Source: Actinobacteria bacterium OV320 (lineage in GTDB: Bacteria; Actinomycetota; Actinomycetes; Streptomycetales; Streptomycetaceae). Taken from it: a stretch of 64,000 nt of DNA. The notes under the pieces were generated by a model, which saw nothing but the letters and a program-made list of their open reading frames with translations, made no database searches and was not told where the DNA came from. The translations under genes were made by a program, and so were the position numbers. Shown one piece after another: positions 60,062-64,000 of this stretch. Each line of letters starts with the position of its first letter. The stretch's first letter is position 1. Location of the stretch: assembly GCA_001298545.1 (NCBI GenBank), contig LJCX01000027.1, positions 434,001 to 498,000 of the forward strand. The letters are read 5' to 3'.

Positions 60062-61029
60062 AGTGCGTCGCGCGACAGGGCGGCGCTCTCCGTGGCCGGC
60101 ACCGTGCAGGCGTACGCGCCGGCCAGGGCGCCGTACTCGGCGCACCGGTGCGGCGGCTCGCCGCCCAGCCGGCCGAAGAGGAAGGCGGACGCGAAGGCGT
60201 CCCCCGCGCCGTTGGAGTCGACCACCGGGCCGGGCGGGACGGCGGCCGGGACGTGGGTCAGCTCGCCGTCGGTGAGCAGGTAGGCGCCCTTGGCGCCGGC
60301 CGTGGCGACGACCACCTCGGCGCGGCCCCGCTCGGCGATACGGCGCATGGTCGTCTCCGGGTCGGTCAGGGCGGTCACGGAGACGAAGACGACGTCCGCC
60401 TCGTAGGCGAAGGCCTCGTGGTAGGGGTTCTCCCCGTCCCAGTTGTGCAGGTCCGTGGAGATGCCGACGCCCGCCTCGCGCAGTACGGGCAGGGCCTCGG
60501 CGCCGGGGTGGGTGATGGACACGTGCGCGTGGCGGCTCGCGGCGGCGAGACGCCGCAGGGTGTCCCCTGGGAAGCGGTCGTCCGGGCGGCCGCGGCTGTT
60601 GTCGTACAGGGACAGCCGCCGCCCGTCCGGGCCGACCAGGTTGACCGCCCGCTTGGTCCCGGCGGGCTGCGGGACGGCGGTGAGGGCGATCTTCTTGTCC
60701 CGGTGCAGGGCGCGGACCAGGTCTCCCTCGGGGTCGTCGCCCAGGAAGTCGAGGTGGTGGGTGCGCAGACCGAGGGCGGTGAGGCCCAGGGCGACGAAGT
60801 CGCCGGTCTGTCCGGCGCGGGCGCGGATACCGCTGTCGATCATGTAGCTGTCGGCGTACGGGAGCGGCAGCTCCGGTACGTACACGATCGTGTCCACGCC
60901 CGCCCCGCCCAGGACCAGGACGTCGATGTCCTCGGCGTGCTCGGTGTTTCCGGTGCTCGTGCTCCCGGTGTTCCTGCTCCCGGTGTTCCCGGTGCTCGTG
61001 CCCTCGGTGTTCTCGTCGTCGGCGCTCAT
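60031..61029 (-). CDS. PfkB family carbohydrate kinase
   Basis: The 332-residue ribokinase-fold enzyme has IDVLVLGGAGVDTIVYVPELP at the N terminus, RAGQTGDFVALGLTALG, and the PfkB signature 2 with anion hole and catalytic base, VVDSNGAGDAFASAFLFG (Asp in GAGDAF). The substrate is unknown. Nucleoside or a ribosyl sugar is possible given the partner gene. The first 35 residues are a repetitive Asn/Thr/Ser/Gly stretch encoded by imperfect repeats. The ATG overlaps the macro-domain stop as ATGA. Confidence 0.9.
   Translation of the reverse strand: MSADDENTEGTSTGNTGSRNTGSTSTGNTEHAEDIDVLVLGGAGVDTIVYVPELPLPYADSYMIDSGIRARAGQTGDFVALGLTALGLRTHHLDFLGDDPEGDLVRALHRDKKIALTAVPQPAGTKRAVNLVGPDGRRLSLYDNSRGRPDDRFPGDTLRRLAAASRHAHVSITHPGAEALPVLREAGVGISTDLHNWDGENPYHEAFAYEADVVFVSVTALTDPETTMRRIAERGRAEVVVATAGAKGAYLLTDGELTHVPAAVPPGPVVDSNGAGDAFASAFLFGRLGGEPPHRCAEYGALAGAYACTVPATESAALSRDALLARAAATGR
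60945..61010. repeat. Imperfect repeats encoding the PfkB N terminus
   Basis: Units like CCGGTGTTC and CCGGTGCTCGTG alternate about five times. They encode the TSTGNTGSRNTGSTSTGNT stretch in front of the kinase domain. Copy number is likely variable between strains. Confidence 0.75.
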
Positions 61030-61517
61030 GGGCGCTGCCCCTCCCCGTGGTCGTACACCGTCACCGCGACGCCCCGCTCGACCAGCCGCTCGGTGACGAG
61101 CGGTTCGACGCGGGACCACTTGCCGCCCGCCAGACCGCAGCCTATCCGGGGCATGTGCACGGACGCGCCGAGTTCGATCGCGTGGTCGGCGAGGCGGGCC
61201 AGGGCGGTGTCGATGGCCGGGTAGCGCACGGGGACGCCCTTGCTGCCCGTGCGGGTGCCGCGCTGGCCGATCATGTTGGCGACCCAGAGATCGGGCTTCA
61301 CCCGGACGAGCTGGAGCGCGCCCAGACCGAAGTCGTTCGAGGCGCGCTCGCGGTGCCAGGCACGGTAGGCGGCCTCCGGCTCCGGCCAGCGGCGGGACAG
61401 CGCCAGGACGAAGCCCTTCCCCCATCCCCCGAGGTCGTTGCAGACATGGGCGATCACCTTGACGCCCTTCACCGACGGAACGGTGGCGTCACCCCGGACG
61501 TAAGTGATCTCCGACAT
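61026..61517 (-). CDS. Macro domain protein (ADP-ribose binding/hydrolysing)
   Basis: The 163-residue protein is one macro domain: YVRGDATVPSVKGVKVIAHVCNDLGGWGKGFVLALS at the N terminus, then VRYPAIDTALARLADHA and MPRIGCGLAGGKWSRVEPL, which bind the diphosphate. It likely removes ADP-ribose from ADP-ribosylated substrates or processes ADP-ribose-1-phosphate. The start follows a TACGGT -10 by 6 nt with no ribosome site, so the mRNA is leaderless. It is transcribed with the PfkB kinase. The promoter is of the RecA-independent DNA-damage type. Confidence 0.92.
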   Translation of the reverse strand: MSEITYVRGDATVPSVKGVKVIAHVCNDLGGWGKGFVLALSRRWPEPEAAYRAWHRERASNDFGLGALQLVRVKPDLWVANMIGQRGTRTGSKGVPVRYPAIDTALARLADHAIELGASVHMPRIGCGLAGGKWSRVEPLVTERLVERGVAVTVYDHGEGQRP

Positions 61518-61523
61518 GACGCC

Positions 61524-61545
61524 ACCGTAGGCGATGCCACTGACA
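61524..61545 (-). promoter_or_regulatory. RecA-independent damage-type promoter of the macro-domain operon
   Basis: The minus strand reads TGTCAGTGGC, six bases, TACGGT, then 6 nt to the ATG. The upstream element is part of a perfect 15-bp palindrome GCCACTGACAGTGGC (61536-61550). Spacing and bases equal those of the promoter at 773-794. Confidence 0.7.
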
Positions 61546-61583
61546 GTGGCCCCGAGCCGCTGCTTCGCCTGCCGCCCCGCCCG

Positions 61584-63059
61584 TTACTCCGTGGGCCGGG
61601 ACAGCTCCGTCAGTTCGGCGTCCGTCGCCTTGGACACCCTGCTGCGGACCGCGTACCAGCCACCGACCAGGGCGGCCGCGATCACCGGGATCAGCAGGAG
61701 CGTCTTGCGGCCGACCTCGGGGTCGTTCCCCATCAGGGCGAGGACGGCGGCCAGGAAGGCGATCGTGACGATCTCGGTGACCGGGCTGCCGGGGAGCCGG
61801 AAGTCGGGACGGGTGACGAGGCCCGCCCTCGCGCGCCGGACGAAGACCAGGTGGCAGACCATGATGATCACCCAGGTGCTGATGATGCCGAGGGAGGCGA
61901 TGTTCAGCACGATCTCGAAGGCCTGGCTGGGCATGAGGAAGTTCAGCCCGACACCCAGCACACAGACACCGCAGGTCAGCAGGATGCCGCCGTAGGGGAC
62001 CTGGCTGCGGTTCATCCGGGCGGTGAACTTCGGGGCCGAACCCGCCATGGCCATGGAGCGCAGGATGCGGCCGGTGGAGTACAGGCCGGAGTTCAGGGAG
62101 GACATGGCGGCCGTGAGGACCACCAGGTTCATCACGTCACCGGCGCCCGAGACGCCGATCTTCGACAGCACGGTCACGAAGGGGCTCTCGTCGGCCGAGT
62201 AGGCCGAGCCGGGCAGCAGCAGCGCGAGCAGGACGACGGAGCCGACGTAGAAGAGGCCGACGCGCCACATGATCGAGTTCACCGCGCGCGGGACGACCTT
62301 CTCCGGCTCGGCGGTCTCGCCCGCGGCGACGCCGACCAGCTCCAGCGCGGCGTAGGCGAAGATCACGCCCTGCATGACGAGGACGACGGGCATCACGCCG
62401 TGCGGGAGGAGACCGCCGTGGTCCGTGATCACGCTCGGGCCGGGCGTCCCGCCGTCCACCGGGTGCTGGGTGGCGAGCAGGAAGATGCCGACGCACATGA
62501 AGGCGACCAGGGTGGCGACCTTGACGATCGCGAACCAGAACTCCATCTCGCCGAAGATCTTCACCGAGATCAGGTTCACGGCCAGCACGACCGCGAGGGC
62601 GACGAGCGCGAGCACCCACTGGGGGATGCTCGTGAACACGCTCCAGTAGTGCGTGTACAGCGCGATGGCGGTGATGTCGGCGATGCCGGTCGTCGACCAG
62701 TTCAGGAAGTACATCCACCCGGCGACATAGGCGCCCTTCTCCCCGAGGAACTCGCGCGCGTAGGACACGAAGGAGCCGGAGGAGGGCCGGTACAGGACCA
62801 GTTCGCCGAGGGCGCGGACCACGAAGAAGGCGAAGACGCCGCAGACGAGGTAGGCGAGCGCCAGGGCGGGGCCGGCGTTGTGCAGGCGTCCTCCGGCGCC
62901 CAGGAAGAGGCCGGTGCCGATGGCGCCGCCGATGGCGATCATGTTGACGTGGCGGTGCTTGAGGTCCTTGCTGTAGCCGGCGTCGCCCGCGTCCGCGGGT
63001 GTCGCGGTCGCCTGGGGGTGGGCGGCGACGTCGGCCGTGCGCACGCTGTCCTTGCTCAC
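61584..63059 (-). CDS. Amino acid permease (APC superfamily)
   Basis: The 491-residue transporter has twelve membrane segments. The AAT-family start is LKHRHVNMIAIGGAIGTGLFLGAG. It continues with PSSGSFVSYAREFLGEKGAYVAGWMYFLNW and YAALELVGVAAGETAEPEKVVPRAVNSI, conserved in GABA, asparagine and aromatic amino acid permeases. The substrate cannot be assigned; an asparagine-type permease is one possibility. The GTG at 63059 is chosen because upstream codons extend into the divergent promoter region. It faces the MerR gene across 219 bp. Confidence 0.9.
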   Translation of the reverse strand: MSKDSVRTADVAAHPQATATPADAGDAGYSKDLKHRHVNMIAIGGAIGTGLFLGAGGRLHNAGPALALAYLVCGVFAFFVVRALGELVLYRPSSGSFVSYAREFLGEKGAYVAGWMYFLNWSTTGIADITAIALYTHYWSVFTSIPQWVLALVALAVVLAVNLISVKIFGEMEFWFAIVKVATLVAFMCVGIFLLATQHPVDGGTPGPSVITDHGGLLPHGVMPVVLVMQGVIFAYAALELVGVAAGETAEPEKVVPRAVNSIMWRVGLFYVGSVVLLALLLPGSAYSADESPFVTVLSKIGVSGAGDVMNLVVLTAAMSSLNSGLYSTGRILRSMAMAGSAPKFTARMNRSQVPYGGILLTCGVCVLGVGLNFLMPSQAFEIVLNIASLGIISTWVIIMVCHLVFVRRARAGLVTRPDFRLPGSPVTEIVTIAFLAAVLALMGNDPEVGRKTLLLIPVIAAALVGGWYAVRSRVSKATDAELTELSRPTE

Positions 63060-63278
63060 GGGTGGTACCACTCTCTGGTGCGCCCGGGCGGGGTGGGCCC
63101 GGGTGTCCGTACGGTCGTGGCCCGCGGCTCCCGGGTAGGGGCACAGACCAAGGCAGCAGCTTCCCAGAGGCACCGGAGGGCATGCGGTGGTCCATGTCAC
63201 AGCGCGTCACTTCTCACACGGTGTCCACCAGGAGTCGACCGGTTTCACAGCACCGGTGTGACAGCGATACTGCTGCAC

Positions 63279-64000
63279 ATGACGATCGAGACCGAGGATC
63301 CGGCCCTCACGGTCGACGAGCTGGCCGCCCGGGCGGGCGTCACGGTACGGACGGTGCGGTTCTACGGCACCAAGGGACTGCTGCCGCCGCCGGTCATCGG
63401 TCCGCGCCGGGTGGGGCACTACGGTGCCGGGCATCTGGCGCGCCTGGCGCTGATCGAGGAGCTGCGCCGGCAGGGCCTGACACTGGCGGCGATCGAACGC
63501 TATCTGGACCGGCTGCCGCCCGGTCTCGACGCCCACGACCTCGCCGTGCACCGGGCCGTGGTGGCCTCGTGGGCGCCGGTCGCGGTGGAGACGGTGCCGC
63601 GCGCGGAGCTGCCGCGGCGGGCCGGGCGGGCGCTCAGCGAGGAGGACGTGGACCGGCTCGCCGCGATGGGCGTGCTGGGCGCCGGTGACCCGGCGGGCGA
63701 GGACGCGTACCGCGTCGACGCGGGGCTGCTGAGGCTGGGCGTGCGGCTCCTCGACGTGCCGCTGTCGCCGGAGGCGATCCTCGCGGCCCGGACCGTCCTG
63801 CTCGACCACGCGCGCGCCGCGGCCCACGAGCTGTCGCGGCTGCTGCGCGAGGAGGGGCCGGAGCGCGACGCGCAGGCGGTCAGGTCGCTGTCGGCGCACA
63901 TGCAGCCCCTGGTCGTGCAGGCGCTGCTGACGGCCTTCCAGCGGTCGCTGACGGAGGAGCTGCGGGAGTGGCTCGGGGAGCCGCCGGCGGACGGCTCCCC
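63279..64000 (+). CDS. MerR-family regulator (cut by window edge)
   Basis: The visible 240 residues begin with a MerR HTH (LTVDELAARAGVTVRTVRFYGTKGLLPPP, then RLALIEELRRQGLTLAAIERYLDRLP) and continue as a helical effector domain of unknown ligand. No stop is reached before the edge. GATACT lies 7 nt before the ATG at 63279 and there is no ribosome site, so it is probably leaderless. An in-frame GTG at 63258 is less likely. It is divergent from the amino acid permease gene and could regulate it. Confidence 0.87.
   Translation, partial: MTIETEDPALTVDELAARAGVTVRTVRFYGTKGLLPPPVIGPRRVGHYGAGHLARLALIEELRRQGLTLAAIERYLDRLPPGLDAHDLAVHRAVVASWAPVAVETVPRAELPRRAGRALSEEDVDRLAAMGVLGAGDPAGEDAYRVDAGLLRLGVRLLDVPLSPEAILAARTVLLDHARAAAHELSRLLREEGPERDAQAVRSLSAHMQPLVVQALLTAFQRSLTEELREWLGEPPADGS

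Overview
The window is chromosomal DNA of a Streptomyces or a very close relative. GC content and third-position GC are very high, GTG and TTG starts are frequent, and the gene families are typical of the genus: a conservon, an actinobacterial hopanoid operon, a Tex protein, an LPFR small protein and a c-di-AMP riboswitch in front of a LysM/M23 peptidase. From memory, the order resembles the S. coelicolor region around its hopanoid genes (about SCO67xx-SCO6800); no alignment was run. I see no insertion sequence, prophage, integron, CRISPR array or rRNA. The window looks like conserved chromosome rather than an island.

Layout, left to right. A tRNA-Pro(GGG) with its terminator (169-297) is followed by a YjbR/MmcQ protein, a GNAT/XRE-cupin pair and a LysR regulator. 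Next is the threonine degradation pair tdh-kbl (3185-5503), then a GPP34 protein. A conservon with a trailing GAF gene fills 6380-10930. An MBL-fold hydrolase and a Glu/Leu/Phe/Val dehydrogenase are divergent, and a TetR gene follows the dehydrogenase. The segment 14710-22914 is mostly secreted or carbohydrate-active: SIMPL protein, SGNH hydrolase, PL11 rhamnogalacturonan lyase with a small Tat-exported partner, LysM/M23 peptidase under a c-di-AMP riboswitch, and a GH36 alpha-galactosidase. A tyrosine phosphatase follows.

The block 24868-37738 is a complete minus-strand hopanoid operon: hpnC-hpnD-hpnE-prenyl synthase-shc-hpnG-hpnH-ispG-dxs-aminotransferase. It makes its own isoprenoid precursors (dxs, ispG; idi lies nearby at 47016). 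It joins two FPP to squalene (hpnCDE), cyclises it (shc), adds adenosine (hpnH), removes adenine (hpnG) and probably aminates the side chain.

Upstream of it, 38099-45211 is a second minus-strand operon of seven genes. It encodes a two-subunit TagGH-type ABC exporter, a family 2 glycosyltransferase, two CDP-alcohol phosphotransferases, a glycerol-1-phosphate-dehydrogenase-like enzyme and a nucleotidyltransferase. Together these look like a pathway that makes, activates, polymerises or transfers, and exports a phospho-polyol. PHO-box-like repeats lie upstream. I regard this as the least described system in the window.

From 45887 rightwards are a zitB-type zinc exporter with a Zur-like site, idi, an anti-sigma-type ATPase, an enoyl-CoA hydratase, two DJ-1/PfpI-type proteins, an LPFR small protein, tex, an ABC-F protein, a D-amino-acid-oxidase-like enzyme, a PepX-type peptidase, an M1 peptidase, a PfkB kinase with a macro-domain protein, an amino acid permease and a MerR regulator cut by the window edge.

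Two regulatory themes recur. First, identical RecA-independent DNA-damage-type promoters (TGTCAGTGGC-N6-TACGGT) sit before the YjbR gene and the macro-domain gene. Second, several genes have a -10-like hexamer 6-7 nt before the start codon, implying leaderless mRNAs.
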